NCBI GenBank assembly: GCA_018648445.1
Contig: JABGRG010000016.1
Coordinates: 1-50,202, forward strand
Direction of reading: 5' to 3'
Source: Rhodospirillales bacterium
GTDB lineage: Bacteria > Pseudomonadota > Alphaproteobacteria > Rhodospirillales_A > JACZKS01
Length of the DNA stretch: 50,202 nucleotides
Shown here piece by piece: positions 14,675 to 24,011 of the stretch. Under the pieces are notes generated by a model. It did no database searches. It saw only the letters and a list, made by a program, of their open reading frames with translations, and had not been told where the DNA came from. Position numbers and translations under genes: made by a program. Position 1 is the stretch's first letter, and every line of letters begins with the position of its first letter.

Positions 14675-15552
14675 TCGCTACGCCCGGCAAGACAATCATT
14701 GCCTTGGTTCTTGCGACCGCTTTCGGCTCGGGCGTTGCCCGTTCGGATGAAAGCGCGCAAGCCCTTGCGCGTGGAAAGTACGTCTTCGATATGGCCGGAT
14801 GCGCCGCCTGCCACACGGACGAGCCCAACAAGGGCGCGCCCCTGGCAGGCGGACGCAAACTGCAAACGCCGTTCGGCGTTTTCTACAGCCCCAACATTAC
14901 GCCGCATGGGCAAACGGGTATCGGAAACTGGACGGACGAGGAGTTCGTCAGTGCGCTCGGCCAAGGGATCGCACCGGACGGCAGCCACTACTTCCCAGTA
15001 TTTCCCTACCCGTCTTACGCTGCCATGACCGAGCGCGACATGCGCGACTTGAAGGCCTATCTGTTTTCGCTGCCTCCGGTCGAGCGCGCCAATACGCCCC
15101 ACGCCATAAATCCGCCCTTCGGGTGGCGGTTCCTCATGACATTCTGGAAATTCCTGTTTTTCGAGCCTGCGAAAACCGGGGCCCGAGACCGGGGCGAATA
15201 TCTGGCCACTGCGCTGGGCCATTGCGGCGAATGCCACACGCCGCGAAATCCTTTGGGGGCGCTCGATGGCGGAATGGCGTTCGCCGGAACCCGTGAAGGT
15301 CCGGGCGGTGGCGTTGTCCCCAACATCACCCCCGACAAGGAAACCGGCATCGGCGGGTGGTCCGAGGACGATCTGGATACCTTTTTGACCATGGGGATGT
15401 TGCCCGACGGCGATTTCGTCGGCGGCGAAATGTCCGATGTCATTTTCGGCGGAACGGCACGCCTGACCCCGGCAGACCGAGCTGCATTGATCAATTTTCT
15501 TCGAACCCTGCCCGCTATTCCCCACGACGTTTCAGCCAAACCTAACGAGTGA
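14635..15552 (+). CDS. Dihaem cytochrome c
   Basis: A 305-residue periplasmic protein with two haem-binding motifs, CAACH (56-60) and CGECH (197-201). Each is followed by cytochrome c domain features (PFGVFYSPNITPHGQTGIGNW and VVPNITPDKETGIGGW). The repeated 'P.I.D..TGIG.W' unit marks the dihaem family linked to alcohol or aldehyde dehydrogenases. The chosen ATG overlaps the previous gene by 40 bases and gives a long n-region before the hydrophobic segment IIALVLATAF. A start further in is possible. No dehydrogenase partner is adjacent, so the electron donor is unknown. Confidence 0.9.
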   Translation: MRRLSQTVPAKEVIATPGKTIIALVLATAFGSGVARSDESAQALARGKYVFDMAGCAACHTDEPNKGAPLAGGRKLQTPFGVFYSPNITPHGQTGIGNWTDEEFVSALGQGIAPDGSHYFPVFPYPSYAAMTERDMRDLKAYLFSLPPVERANTPHAINPPFGWRFLMTFWKFLFFEPAKTGARDRGEYLATALGHCGECHTPRNPLGALDGGMAFAGTREGPGGGVVPNITPDKETGIGGWSEDDLDTFLTMGMLPDGDFVGGEMSDVIFGGTARLTPADRAALINFLRTLPAIPHDVSAKPNE

Positions 15553-15647
15553 ACACCAGAACGTTGCGCTGTCTCCGCCGCCGTATTACTGTTAGGCAGT
15601 GATTTTGGGGTGTATTGGCACTGGTTGGGAATGTCTGAGGGGTCCGC

Positions 15648-17027
15648 GTGAATCGCCCGCTTGTTATTACCATCGTCTTTGGCGTCATCGTGCTGGTTGC
15701 CATCGGTGCGAACTTTCTGCTTTGGCAGCAGGAGGTAAAGGAAGATCCGTTGTCCGAGCAGGCCTCGGCGCCGCAGGCCGCCGCACAGGCCGCCGCCGAC
15801 GCTGCCGAGAAAGCCAGACAGAGAGCCAGCAAGGCGGCTGAAGTGGCCGAAAAGGCGAAGACGGAAGCCAGACGGGCCGTGGCACGAGCCGTTGCACCCG
15901 ACGCGACGGCGGAATCCAAGGAAGAAGCGGTCAAAGCCGAAGCGGCAGCAACCGAGGCCGAGGCAACCGCGAAAAAGGCAGCGACCGAATCCGTGGCCGC
16001 AACGGCGGTTGCCGAGGCGGCCGCTCAGGCCGCGAAAATGACCGAGGCCTCGGCGGAACCGGCCAAAACACAGGCCGCACCCACACCCGCAGCCCCGCAA
16101 ACGGCCGCCGTTCCAAGCACGAAACCAAAAACCGAGCCGACGCCCCAGCCGGTCGCCAAACCGGCCGCACCCATTGCGCCGTCTTTCGACGTAGTGCGGA
16201 TCAACCCGCAGGGCGATACAGTCATGGCGGGACGCGGCACACCCGGCGCAAAAACGCAAATTCTCGATCGTGGCAAGGTCATCGGCGAAGTAACCGCGGA
16301 TGCCCGCGGCGAATGGGTGTTCATTCCGGATCAGCCGCTGCCGGCGGGAACCAGCGAGTTGACGCTGCAAACCGAATCCGCAACCGGACAGACCGTTGTA
16401 TCCGAAAAGTCGGTCATGCTGGTGGTTCCGGAACAGGGTAAGGATATCGCTGGCCGACCGACGGAAAAACCGGCGCAACCGCTGGCCTTGCTGGTTCCGA
16501 CGGAAAAGCCCGAAATGGTGGCGGTCCCTGACAGACCCGCGCCCAGCGTCGTACTGCAAAAGCCCAGCCCCGGCGAGGCATCCCTGCCCCTGACCGTGGA
16601 CGCCGTGGATTACGACGACGAGGGACGGCTTAGCATCAGCGGTCACGCACCAATCAAGGCCGTGGTTCAGCTTTATCTGGACACCGGCTTCATCGGGCGC
16701 GCCACGGCGCAAGAAAATGGTGTGTGGAGCGTCACGCCGGACGTACGCGTCAAGCCGGGCATTTACACCTTGCGCGCCGATCACGTTGATTCCGCCGGCA
16801 AGGTCATGGCCCGTGTCTCCATACCGTTCGCCAGGGCGGAACCGGTCGCGCCGGGACCCGGGCGTTATGTCATCGTTCAGCCTGGCAACAGTCTGTGGCG
16901 GATCGCGCGGCGAACCTATGGTTCGGGTTTCGGCTACACGGTCATCTACGAAGCTAACGCCGACCAGATCGCCGATGCCGACTTGATCTTCCCGGGTCAG
17001 ATTTTCGCCCTGCCTAAATCGAACTAG
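15648..17027 (+). CDS. LysM-domain cell-wall protein with Ala-rich coiled coil
   Basis: This is a 459-residue protein with an N-terminal membrane anchor (residues 3-27, RPLVITIVFGVIVLVAIGANF). Residues about 40-140 are an alanine-rich segment with A..A..A periodicity, probably a coiled coil. Two Ig-like/carbohydrate-type beta domains (about 180-255 and 320-395) follow, and a C-terminal LysM domain ends the protein (PGRYVIVQPGNSLWRIARRTYGSG, about 405-455). LysM binds peptidoglycan. The start is GTG at 15648 with GAGGGG upstream. It lies directly upstream of psd-pssA in what looks like one operon (16 bases to psd). Confidence 0.9.
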   Translation: MNRPLVITIVFGVIVLVAIGANFLLWQQEVKEDPLSEQASAPQAAAQAAADAAEKARQRASKAAEVAEKAKTEARRAVARAVAPDATAESKEEAVKAEAAATEAEATAKKAATESVAATAVAEAAAQAAKMTEASAEPAKTQAAPTPAAPQTAAVPSTKPKTEPTPQPVAKPAAPIAPSFDVVRINPQGDTVMAGRGTPGAKTQILDRGKVIGEVTADARGEWVFIPDQPLPAGTSELTLQTESATGQTVVSEKSVMLVVPEQGKDIAGRPTEKPAQPLALLVPTEKPEMVAVPDRPAPSVVLQKPSPGEASLPLTVDAVDYDDEGRLSISGHAPIKAVVQLYLDTGFIGRATAQENGVWSVTPDVRVKPGIYTLRADHVDSAGKVMARVSIPFARAEPVAPGPGRYVIVQPGNSLWRIARRTYGSGFGYTVIYEANADQIADADLIFPGQIFALPKSN

Positions 17028-17043
17028 ATAAGCGGGATCGACT

Positions 17044-17730
17044 GTGTTGAAATCCGTTTTTGTGCCCATCCACCGTGCCGGCTGGCCGTTTATTGCGATC
17101 TTCGCCGCAATCGCTGTGGGCATGGCATGGGTGTGGCCGCCTCTGGGCTGGATCGGCGCGATTCTCACTCTCTGGTGTATCTGCTTTTTCCGCGACCCAC
17201 CAAGGGTAACGCCGTTGCGCGACGGCCTGATCATCAGCCCGGCGGATGGCGTGGTTCAATTGATCGACCGCGCCGCCCCTCCGCCCGAACTGGACATGGG
17301 CGAGGAACCACGCAACCGGGTTTGCGTTTTCATGAATGTCTTCAACGTTCACGTCAACCGTGTCCCCATTGACGGTACCATCGCCGCCACCCATTACCGC
17401 CCCGGAAAGTTTTTCAACGCTTCCCTGGACAAGGCGAGTGAATTCAACGAACGCCAAAGCCTGCGCCTGACCACCGTTGAGGGCCGCGACATCGCCTTCG
17501 TGCAAATTGCCGGGTTGGTCGCACGGCGCATCCGGTGCGACGTCGCCGCAGGCCAATTGGTCAAGGCTGGCGAGCGTTTCGGCTTGATCCGCTTTGGCAG
17601 CCGTGTGGATGTTTATCTGCCGGACGGAGTTGAGCCTCTGGTCGTTCTGGGCCAACGTACGTTGGCCGCCGAGACGGTTCTGGCCGACCTGGGCGGCACG
17701 GAACCGGCACGAACCGGTGAAATCCGCTGA
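17044..17730 (+). CDS. psd: Phosphatidylserine decarboxylase (short alphaproteobacterial type)
   Basis: This enzyme converts phosphatidylserine to phosphatidylethanolamine in the inner membrane. The 228-residue proenzyme has an N-terminal hydrophobic hairpin (about 12-48), the FFRDPPR and ISPADGVVQ motifs (65-72) and [11 protein letters not shown]. The self-cleavage site is RFGSR with Gly185-Ser186, where the pyruvoyl group forms. The GTG start at 17044 gives a normal length. Its TGA overlaps the pssA ATG (TGATG), which strongly implies translational coupling with the synthase that supplies its substrate. Confidence 0.96.
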   Translation: MLKSVFVPIHRAGWPFIAIFAAIAVGMAWVWPPLGWIGAILTLWCICFFRDPPRVTPLRDGLIISPADGVVQLIDRAAPPPELDMGEEPRNRVCVFMNVFNVHVNRVPIDGTIAATHYRPGKFFNASLDKASEFNERQSLRLTTVEGRDIAFVQIAGLVARRIRCDVAAGQLVKAGERFGLIRFGSRVDVYLPDGVEPLVVLGQRTLAAETVLADLGGTEPARTGEIR

Positions 17731-18557
17731 TGGCACGAGCACCAACCCATCGCCGACGACGCCTGAGGGCGCTGCCCTTCAACCGGATGATTCCCAACAT
17801 CCTGACCCTGCTTGCCCTGTGCGCCGGACTTTCGGCCATTCGGTATGGTCTCACCACCGAATGGGAAAAGGCGCTTCTGGCAATAATGGCGGCGGCAATT
17901 TTGGACGGGCTTGATGGTCGCATCGCCCGCATCCTGAAGGGAACCAGTAAATTCGGTGCGGAACTGGACTCGCTGGCCGATTTCGTCAGCTTCGGCGTGG
18001 TTCCACCGATACTTCTCTACCTATGGGCCATGCAGGAAGCCGGTCGGTTCGGCTGGATCTTGGTGCTTTTGTATTCGGTATGCATGGTGCTTCGGCTGGC
18101 TCGCTTTAATACGCTTCTCGAGGATGCAGACCAACCCGCCTGGGCCGCCAATTTCTTTACCGGCGTACCGGCACCGATGGGAGCGGGCCTCGTTCTTATG
18201 CCGATGGCGCTTTGGCTGGTAACCGACAGCGAGCTGTTTCGGAACCCGTATCTGGTCTCAATTGTCATGATCGGCGTTGCGGCCCTGCTGGTTAGCCGAA
18301 TCCCAACGTTCTCGTTCAAGAAAGTCAAGGTTCCCAGCCGCTGGGTATTGCCAACCATGTTAACCGTCGGGCTTTATGCGGCACTTCTTATCAATGCCCC
18401 CTGGGCAACCGTAGCGGCGACCCTGCTTCTTTATCTGGTTAGTATACCGTTTGGCATGCGCGCCTATCGCCGAATGCTGGAACGCAGCGGCGATGATGGC
18501 GGAATTGAAGAAGTGGATGAGATTGAAGAACCCGCCGAACCGACAGAGGACGTGTAA
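17730..18557 (+). CDS. pssA: CDP-diacylglycerol--serine O-phosphatidyltransferase
   Basis: The enzyme makes phosphatidylserine from CDP-diacylglycerol and serine. The 275-residue membrane protein has the CDP-alcohol phosphatidyltransferase motif DG-x2-AR-x8-G-x3-D-x3-D (D62 G63 A66 R67 G76 D80 D84). About eight hydrophobic helices are spread along it. An unusually acidic tail (GIEEVDEIEEPAEPTEDV) ends the protein. The start is the ATG overlapping the psd stop. Together with psd it forms the phosphatidylethanolamine pathway module. Confidence 0.96.
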   Translation: MARAPTHRRRRLRALPFNRMIPNILTLLALCAGLSAIRYGLTTEWEKALLAIMAAAILDGLDGRIARILKGTSKFGAELDSLADFVSFGVVPPILLYLWAMQEAGRFGWILVLLYSVCMVLRLARFNTLLEDADQPAWAANFFTGVPAPMGAGLVLMPMALWLVTDSELFRNPYLVSIVMIGVAALLVSRIPTFSFKKVKVPSRWVLPTMLTVGLYAALLINAPWATVAATLLLYLVSIPFGMRAYRRMLERSGDDGGIEEVDEIEEPAEPTEDV

Positions 18558-18574
18558 GGGAACAACACCACCGG

Positions 18575-19027
18575 TTAGCGGTTATTGCAAACTTTCCAAG
18601 CCGCCGATTTGGCCAATTTGGAATTGTAATTCACGATCTTGTTGTATACGTGGGTCTCGACAATCGTCGTTTTGCCAAGCGCACCGTTGGCAACCGATGT
18701 CAATCGCACGGCGATATCGGATCGGTCGATCTTCCAGCCCTTTTTCACCCTGACCGGTTTCTTGAACATCTCCCGCATTATGGCATCTTGAATTCGCGGA
18801 GACATGGAACAAAAACGTTTGACGTCGGTTTCCTTCGACACCTCGAAAACGAGGGTCATCGGGAGTTGAACGCGATTTCCTTTGGAATTAAGGCCGGGCG
18901 CCAAGAAAGACAAAAGCTTGACGTGCGGATTGTCCGACATATCGGCGCCTGATTTTTCCACGGCCAACAGGGGCCGACAAAAAATTACAGCCGAAAAGAA
19001 AATCAACGCTATCCCGACGACCCTCAT
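18575..19027 (-). CDS. Small exported protein with FliL-like features
   Basis: This is a 150-residue protein with an N-terminal signal/anchor (VGIALIFFSAVIFCRPLLA). The following segment LPMTLVFEVSKETDVKRFCSMSPRIQDAIMREMF resembles the 'L.LEV......P.I.DAI...L' core of FliL, the flagellar basal-body-associated stator protein. No flagellar genes are near, so a FliL role is a guess. Two cysteines (FC and VC near the C terminus) could pair. The ATG at 19027 is preceded by GGGGGAG. It is convergent with pssA (17 bases apart). Confidence 0.65.
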   Translation of the reverse strand: MRVVGIALIFFSAVIFCRPLLAVEKSGADMSDNPHVKLLSFLAPGLNSKGNRVQLPMTLVFEVSKETDVKRFCSMSPRIQDAIMREMFKKPVRVKKGWKIDRSDIAVRLTSVANGALGKTTIVETHVYNKIVNYNSKLAKSAAWKVCNNR

Positions 19028-19434
19028 TTTCTCCCCCCTGGGAATCCAGAGATATCGCCAACCTCGGCGAATGGACCTAGCCAACGATCCATTTCGAAAA
19101 AAACCGTCAACCGAAAGATGCGACCGGAAAGCCGTGCCGCAAAGGACTATTAGGTCCGTTTTTTACCCTTTATTTATTTAGGGGTATTTTGAGAGACAGA
19201 TTTTTTGTCCGTTCCGGGCCCGATTTCGCCCCGGATTCCTCTTTTCCGGCCCACAAGGGCACAACGCAAATGGGGATCAAGAAAATTTGTTTCCACCGGG
19301 CTCATCGCCTTTTCCAACCATGTTCCGATGACCCTGTGCCCGAATCGAAAAAAAGTGTCGCCCAAATGGGCAAATGATTGTAAAATAGGTAAAATTATGG
19401 GCATAAACCTTCCTTAATTATAGGTGGGCCTGCG
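19028..19434. other. Long non-coding gap with AT-rich end
   Basis: About 400 bases lie between the divergent FliL-like gene and the PAS gene. It includes T-rich tracts (19158-19200). A weak GGAC/GTCC hairpin lies at 19144-19157, followed by six T after two bases. An AT-rich segment near 19376-19425 (GATTGTAAAATAGGTAAAAT) could serve as promoter for the PAS gene. No gene or strong repeat was found. Confidence 0.4.
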
Positions 19435-20700
19435 GTGATTAATCACTCAATTTTACGGAGCGGCCCCCCCTGCGCGATGCCGAATATCGCGAGCAAACAG
19501 GGTAAATACAACGTGTCACAAAGGTCTCAGGCTGAAAAGCATGCTACGATTTCAGTCATTCTGAAATACGATCTTTTGCGCCACGAAAAGCTTCGCGAAA
19601 TCATCGGGAACAGCTTATCCGCCACCGCCGCAGGAAAATCGGGACCAATCAAGAAGCAATCTCTGTGGGACATCCTGTTCACGCTTCTAGAGGACCACCT
19701 GACGGCGCGATCTACCCTGATATCGGATTTGCACACGGAAACCGGCCTTGCCAAGCCAACAGTAAGCAGGCGCCTGCAGGAACTGGCTTCAATGGATGTC
19801 ATCACCATCCGCACCGACCCGAACGACCGCCGATGCCGGATTTTATCGCTGACCGCGCCCTACAGGAAAATCGTCGACAAATTTATCGACGAATGCTCGA
19901 ACGAATTCCGGGACCTCATAAACATCCATGACAAACGCGAGCGGGAGGCCGCGCAACAGTCGCTCATCGAAAGCGAAGAGCGGTTCCGCGATCTTGTCGA
20001 GGGCTCCATTCAGGGCGTTTTCGTCATCAGGAATCGACGGTTCCTGTTCGCCAATCAAGCCGCCGCCGACATTTTGGGATTTGAGTCGCCGGAAGAGTTT
20101 TATGATTTACCGTCGGCAAATGTGCTCATTGCGCCACACGAGCTTGAGCGCATTGTCGGATATAGCGATGCCCGTCTGCGCGGAGAGGACGTGCCCGCCT
20201 TGTACGAATTTCAGGGAATGCGAAGGGACGGCACCTATATTTGGATCGAAAACCGGGTAGGATTGATTACTTGGGAAAACGAAACCGCGGTCCAGACCAC
20301 GTTCGTCGAAATCACGGCACGCAAGGAAGCCGAAGAATCGCTGCGGCAACGTGAGGCAGACTATCGCCTTTTGGTGGAAAACCAGACGGATTTGGTGGTC
20401 AAAGTCGATCTTGACGGCCGCTTCCTGTTTGTCAGTCCGTCCTATTGTCGAGCCTTTGGCAAGTCGGAAGGCGAACTGCTCGGCAATGCCTTCATGCCCC
20501 TCGTACACAAGGACGACCGCGCGGCCACCGCCAAAGCCATGGAAAAACTGTATGCGCCGCCCCACACCATTTATGTGGAGCAACGGGTAAAAACCAAAAA
20601 CGGATGGCGCCACATGGCCTGGCAGGACACAGCGGTTTTAGACGAACGCGGCGAAGTAACCGCGATCATCGGTGTCGGGCGGGATATTTCCGACATCTAG
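19435..20700 (+). CDS. Winged-helix (MarR-like) protein with two PAS domains and no output domain
   Basis: The product is up to 421 residues. An N-terminal winged helix-turn-helix is at about 65-150 ([46 protein letters not shown]), like MarR-type DNA-binding domains. A short coiled-coil-like linker [22 protein letters not shown] leads to PAS-1 (about 175-290). A second linker ([32 protein letters not shown]) leads to PAS-2 (300-420), ending [10 protein letters not shown]. No kinase, GGDEF, EAL or other effector domain follows. It may be a one-component sensor in which the PAS domains control DNA binding. Start is unclear: GTG at 19435 has GGTGGG upstream; ATG at 19477 and GTG at 19513 are alternatives. 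Confidence 0.8.
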   Translation: MINHSILRSGPPCAMPNIASKQGKYNVSQRSQAEKHATISVILKYDLLRHEKLREIIGNSLSATAAGKSGPIKKQSLWDILFTLLEDHLTARSTLISDLHTETGLAKPTVSRRLQELASMDVITIRTDPNDRRCRILSLTAPYRKIVDKFIDECSNEFRDLINIHDKREREAAQQSLIESEERFRDLVEGSIQGVFVIRNRRFLFANQAAADILGFESPEEFYDLPSANVLIAPHELERIVGYSDARLRGEDVPALYEFQGMRRDGTYIWIENRVGLITWENETAVQTTFVEITARKEAEESLRQREADYRLLVENQTDLVVKVDLDGRFLFVSPSYCRAFGKSEGELLGNAFMPLVHKDDRAATAKAMEKLYAPPHTIYVEQRVKTKNGWRHMAWQDTAVLDERGEVTAIIGVGRDISDI

Positions 20701-20733
20701 AGCACTTTCCGACCAAATGCGGCCATTCTGATG

Positions 20734-20787
20734 CGTTTCGGTGAAACGATCCGCTAGGCGTTTCGCGAAGCGCGATGCCGTAGCATC
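20734..20787. repeat. Three tandem small palindromes between convergent genes
   Basis: CGTTTC-GGT-GAAACG (20734-20748), GCGTTTCGCGAAGCGC (20758-20773, one G:T pair) and GATGC-CGTA-GCATC (20774-20787) follow each other within 54 bases. This is just after the PAS gene and before the RND gene end. They look like REP-type or 3'-end protection elements; no T-tract is present. Confidence 0.4.
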
Positions 20788-20849
20788 GGGCGAGTGGAAC
20801 AACGACGCGGGCGGTCACCGAAGCGCACCCTTCGGGCGGGCCTCATCCA

Positions 20850-23800
20850 TCAAGCCGCCGCTTCTGCCTTCTGCTTACGCCGTTCACGCCGCCTTACCTT
20901 CCAGTCATGCACGTTGGCCCGGATCATGAGCGCACTGGGCGTGACAATCAGCGTCAGGACGGACGCGAACCCAAGACCGAACACGATGGCCGCCGAAAGC
21001 TGCGCCCACCATTGACTGGACGGCGCGCCAACGGTGACTTCGCGGGTGATGAAATCAATGTTCATCTTCAGCGTCATGGGCATCAAACCAAGGATCGTCG
21101 TCGCGGTCGTCAGCAGGACCGGACGCAACCGCTGCCCGCCGGTACGCATGATCGCCTCCCAAGGGGTGTCCACCTCCTCGCGCAAACGATCATAGGTGTC
21201 GATCAGGACAATGTTGTTGTTGACGACAATCCCCGCCAGCGCGATGACCCCCACGCCCGTCATAATGATGCCGAACGGTTGTCCGGTAATCATCAGGCCC
21301 ATGAGCACGCCGATGGTCGACATAATCACCGCCGACAGGATCAGGAACGACGAATACATGCTGTTGAACTGGGTCACCAAAATAATGGCCATAATGGCGA
21401 TGGCGACGGCGAAAGCCTTGGTCAGGAAGGCCTTCGATTTCTCCTGCTCCTCATCCTCGCCCTTGTAGGCAATGCTGATGGCCGGATCGATCCCGGCGGT
21501 GGCGACCCAGGCCTGAATTTCGGCCAGCTTCGCGGCGGTATTCACCCCCTCCATGACGTCGGCCTTGACGCTCATTTCCCGCCATCCGTCGATACGTTTG
21601 ACGGTGCCGACGCTTGGGCTGGCGTGCCGTTCGACGAAGTTGCTTATAGGAACCAAGCCTTGGGGCGTGGCGATGCGAACATTGTCCAATTGCTCGAGGG
21701 TTCGGTATTCGCGTGGATAGCGCGAGCGAATCTCGATTTCGTCATCCGAATCGTCGGGCCTGTATTCACCCAGTTTCAGTCCCGTCGTCACCATCTGAAG
21801 GGCGCGGCCAACCAGATTCAAGTCGATGTTGAACTTTGCAGCCTGCGCCCGATTGACGCCGAACTCCCAATCGATTCCGGGCAGCGCGCGGCTGTCTTCA
21901 ACATTGATCAACCCTTCGGTATTGGCCAGTTTCCTGCGAATTTGTTCGGCCGCAATGGGCAGCTTCGCCGGATCGCGAGCCGTCAGTTGCAGGTGGATGG
22001 GTTTGCCGACCGGCGGTCCTTCTTCCTGCTTGCGTCGATCAATGACGATCCCAGCCAGATCAGAGGTCAGTTCGCCAATTTCGTCGAGAATTTCATCTGC
22101 CGGGCGGCGCACGTCCCATTCGGCGAATTCCAGCGAAATAGTGCCGACGATATCTTCGGCCTCCTGCGAGTTCTTTTCCTTGCCGCTGCGGGCGTAAATG
22201 GTGTCCAGCTCGCCCGTATGCGGTATGCGGGCCTCAACTTCGCGCACCAAGGTATCCATCTCGTGAATCGAAAGGTTTCCGCGTGCGCGTATCTGAAGTT
22301 TGGCGTTCTTGGGTTCGACCTCGGGGAAGAACTCAACCCCTTTTCCGTATTCCCCATACAATATCGGCATTCCGACCAGCATCATGCAGGCCACCGTCAT
22401 GACCTTTGCCGGATGGCGAAGGGATACCTTCAGAACTTTCAGATAGAACCCGGTCATACCGCCCAGGCCCATCAGATCATCAATATCGCTGCCCGCCGCC
22501 AGCGCCTTCATGGTGCTCGCGTTGGCGTCGCCCGGTTTACCGAAATAGCGGCCCATGGTCGGCACGAAAATCAGCGCCATCACCAGCGCCGCAATCAGCA
22601 CGGCCAGCACCGTCATCGGCAGGTACTTCATGAATTCGCCGACCACACCGGTCCAGAACAGAAGCGGGAAGAACGCCGCCAGCGTCGTCGCCGTCGAAGC
22701 GGTGATCGGCCAGGCCATGCGTTTTGCGGCCAGAAGGTAAGACGTTCGCCGGTCCACCCCTTCCAGCATTTTGCGATCGGCGTATTCCGTCACCACGACG
22801 GACGCGTCCACCAGCAGGCCGACCGATAGAATCAGGCCAAACAAGACGACCATGTTGACGGTCAGACCGAACGCGCCGAGAACCATAATTCCCGCCAGGA
22901 ACGACCCCGGCACGGCGATGCCAACCAACCCCGCCGAACGCAGGCCCAACGCCGCGACAACCACGATCATGACCAGAATGACAGCGATAATGACGCTGTT
23001 TTGCAGATCGGCCAGCATGTCGCGAATATCAACCGACTGGTCCTGAGCAAAGGAAACATCGAGGCCCCCGCGCAGGGATGCCGGCCAGGACGCTTTTTCG
23101 GATTCGACAACCGCGCGCACGGCTTCAATGGTCTCAATGATGTTCTCGCCGGTTCGCTTGGAAACTTCCAGCGTGATCGCGGGCTTGCCGTTGACCCGGG
23201 CGAAGGATTGGGGGTCTTTGAAAGTACGGCGAATTTCGGCGATGTCGCCCAGACGCACCACGGCGTCGCCGTTCACCTTCACGGGAACACTGATGATATC
23301 GGTTACGTTTTCAAACAGGCCCGGAACCTTGACCGAGAAACGGCCCTTGCCGGTATCCTGTGAGCCCGCCGCCACCAACAGGTTTGAGCGGCTCATGACC
23401 GTGATGGTTTCACGAATCGTCAGGCCATAGCTTTCCACCTTGACCGGATCGATCAGGATTTCGACCAGTTCATCGCGATCACCGATAATTTTGGCTTCAA
23501 GAACCGAATTGATGCCTTCGATGGAATCCTGCAAATCGCGCGCGGCGCGTGTCAGCGCACGCTCGGGCACATCGCCCGAAAGGAACACCAGAATGACCGG
23601 GAACAGGCTGAAGTTTACCTCGTTGACCGTCGGCTCATCGGAATCTGCGGGCAGTTCCGGCTTGGCCAGATCAACCCGTTCGCGAACGTCGGCCAATGCC
23701 GTATCGGCATCGAAGCCGGCTTCAAACTCCAACAGTACGTTAGCTCCGCCCTCATAACCGGTCGAACGCATTTCCTTGACGCCTTCGATGGTGCGAAGCT

Positions 23801-24011
23801 CTTTTTCCATGGGGCGGATCAACAGGCGTTCGGAATCCTCGGGCGAAATGCCCTCGTGCGGGATGGTCACGTAAATGATCGGGATGTTGATGTCCGGCGA
23901 GGATTCCTTGGGGATGTTGATATAGGCGATGGTTCCCGCAATCAGAATCACGAACAACGTCAAAAAGACGACGCGCGAACGGTTAAAAGCGAAGTCGATA
24001 ATTCCGTTCAT
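20850..24011 (-). CDS. RND-family efflux pump permease
   Basis: This is a 1053-residue inner membrane proton-driven exporter of the AcrB/HAE1 superfamily. The N-terminal helix is followed by YINIPKESSPDINIPIIYVT, the usual porter-domain opening. Helix 4 reads SVGLLVDASVVVTEYADRKM. Only one Asp (D402) is present where AcrB has a DD pair; the neighbour is Ala. The second half mirrors the first (ALAGIVVNNNIVLIDTYDRL, 'T.ILGLMPM..' and SALMIRANVHDWK). It ends with a basic RREREKQK tail. The gene follows its adaptor gene with a 4-base ATGA overlap. Substrate unknown; PadR control suggests toxic organic compounds. Confidence 0.94.
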   Translation of the reverse strand: MNGIIDFAFNRSRVVFLTLFVILIAGTIAYINIPKESSPDINIPIIYVTIPHEGISPEDSERLLIRPMEKELRTIEGVKEMRSTGYEGGANVLLEFEAGFDADTALADVRERVDLAKPELPADSDEPTVNEVNFSLFPVILVFLSGDVPERALTRAARDLQDSIEGINSVLEAKIIGDRDELVEILIDPVKVESYGLTIRETITVMSRSNLLVAAGSQDTGKGRFSVKVPGLFENVTDIISVPVKVNGDAVVRLGDIAEIRRTFKDPQSFARVNGKPAITLEVSKRTGENIIETIEAVRAVVESEKASWPASLRGGLDVSFAQDQSVDIRDMLADLQNSVIIAVILVMIVVVAALGLRSAGLVGIAVPGSFLAGIMVLGAFGLTVNMVVLFGLILSVGLLVDASVVVTEYADRKMLEGVDRRTSYLLAAKRMAWPITASTATTLAAFFPLLFWTGVVGEFMKYLPMTVLAVLIAALVMALIFVPTMGRYFGKPGDANASTMKALAAGSDIDDLMGLGGMTGFYLKVLKVSLRHPAKVMTVACMMLVGMPILYGEYGKGVEFFPEVEPKNAKLQIRARGNLSIHEMDTLVREVEARIPHTGELDTIYARSGKEKNSQEAEDIVGTISLEFAEWDVRRPADEILDEIGELTSDLAGIVIDRRKQEEGPPVGKPIHLQLTARDPAKLPIAAEQIRRKLANTEGLINVEDSRALPGIDWEFGVNRAQAAKFNIDLNLVGRALQMVTTGLKLGEYRPDDSDDEIEIRSRYPREYRTLEQLDNVRIATPQGLVPISNFVERHASPSVGTVKRIDGWREMSVKADVMEGVNTAAKLAEIQAWVATAGIDPAISIAYKGEDEEQEKSKAFLTKAFAVAIAIMAIILVTQFNSMYSSFLILSAVIMSTIGVLMGLMITGQPFGIIMTGVGVIALAGIVVNNNIVLIDTYDRLREEVDTPWEAIMRTGGQRLRPVLLTTATTILGLMPMTLKMNIDFITREVTVGAPSSQWWAQLSAAIVFGLGFASVLTLIVTPSALMIRANVHDWKVRRRERRKQKAEAAA

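Noticed and set aside
15057..17234. A very long open frame antisense to the dihaem cytochrome, LysM protein and psd genes
   Set aside because: It is rich in Gly/Arg/Cys, has no known motif and no ribosome-binding site, and covers genes with clear families on the plus strand. It arises from GC-rich codon bias.
19144..19186. Possible weak terminators or hairpins in the gap (GGAC/GTCC, TACCC/GGGTA)
   Set aside because: The stems are only 4-5 bp, and the position is upstream of both divergent genes, where a terminator is not needed.
20907..22829. A 640-codon open frame antisense to the RND pump
   Set aside because: It is antisense to well-conserved RND coding sequence; composition is of the His/Gln/Arg-rich shadow type.
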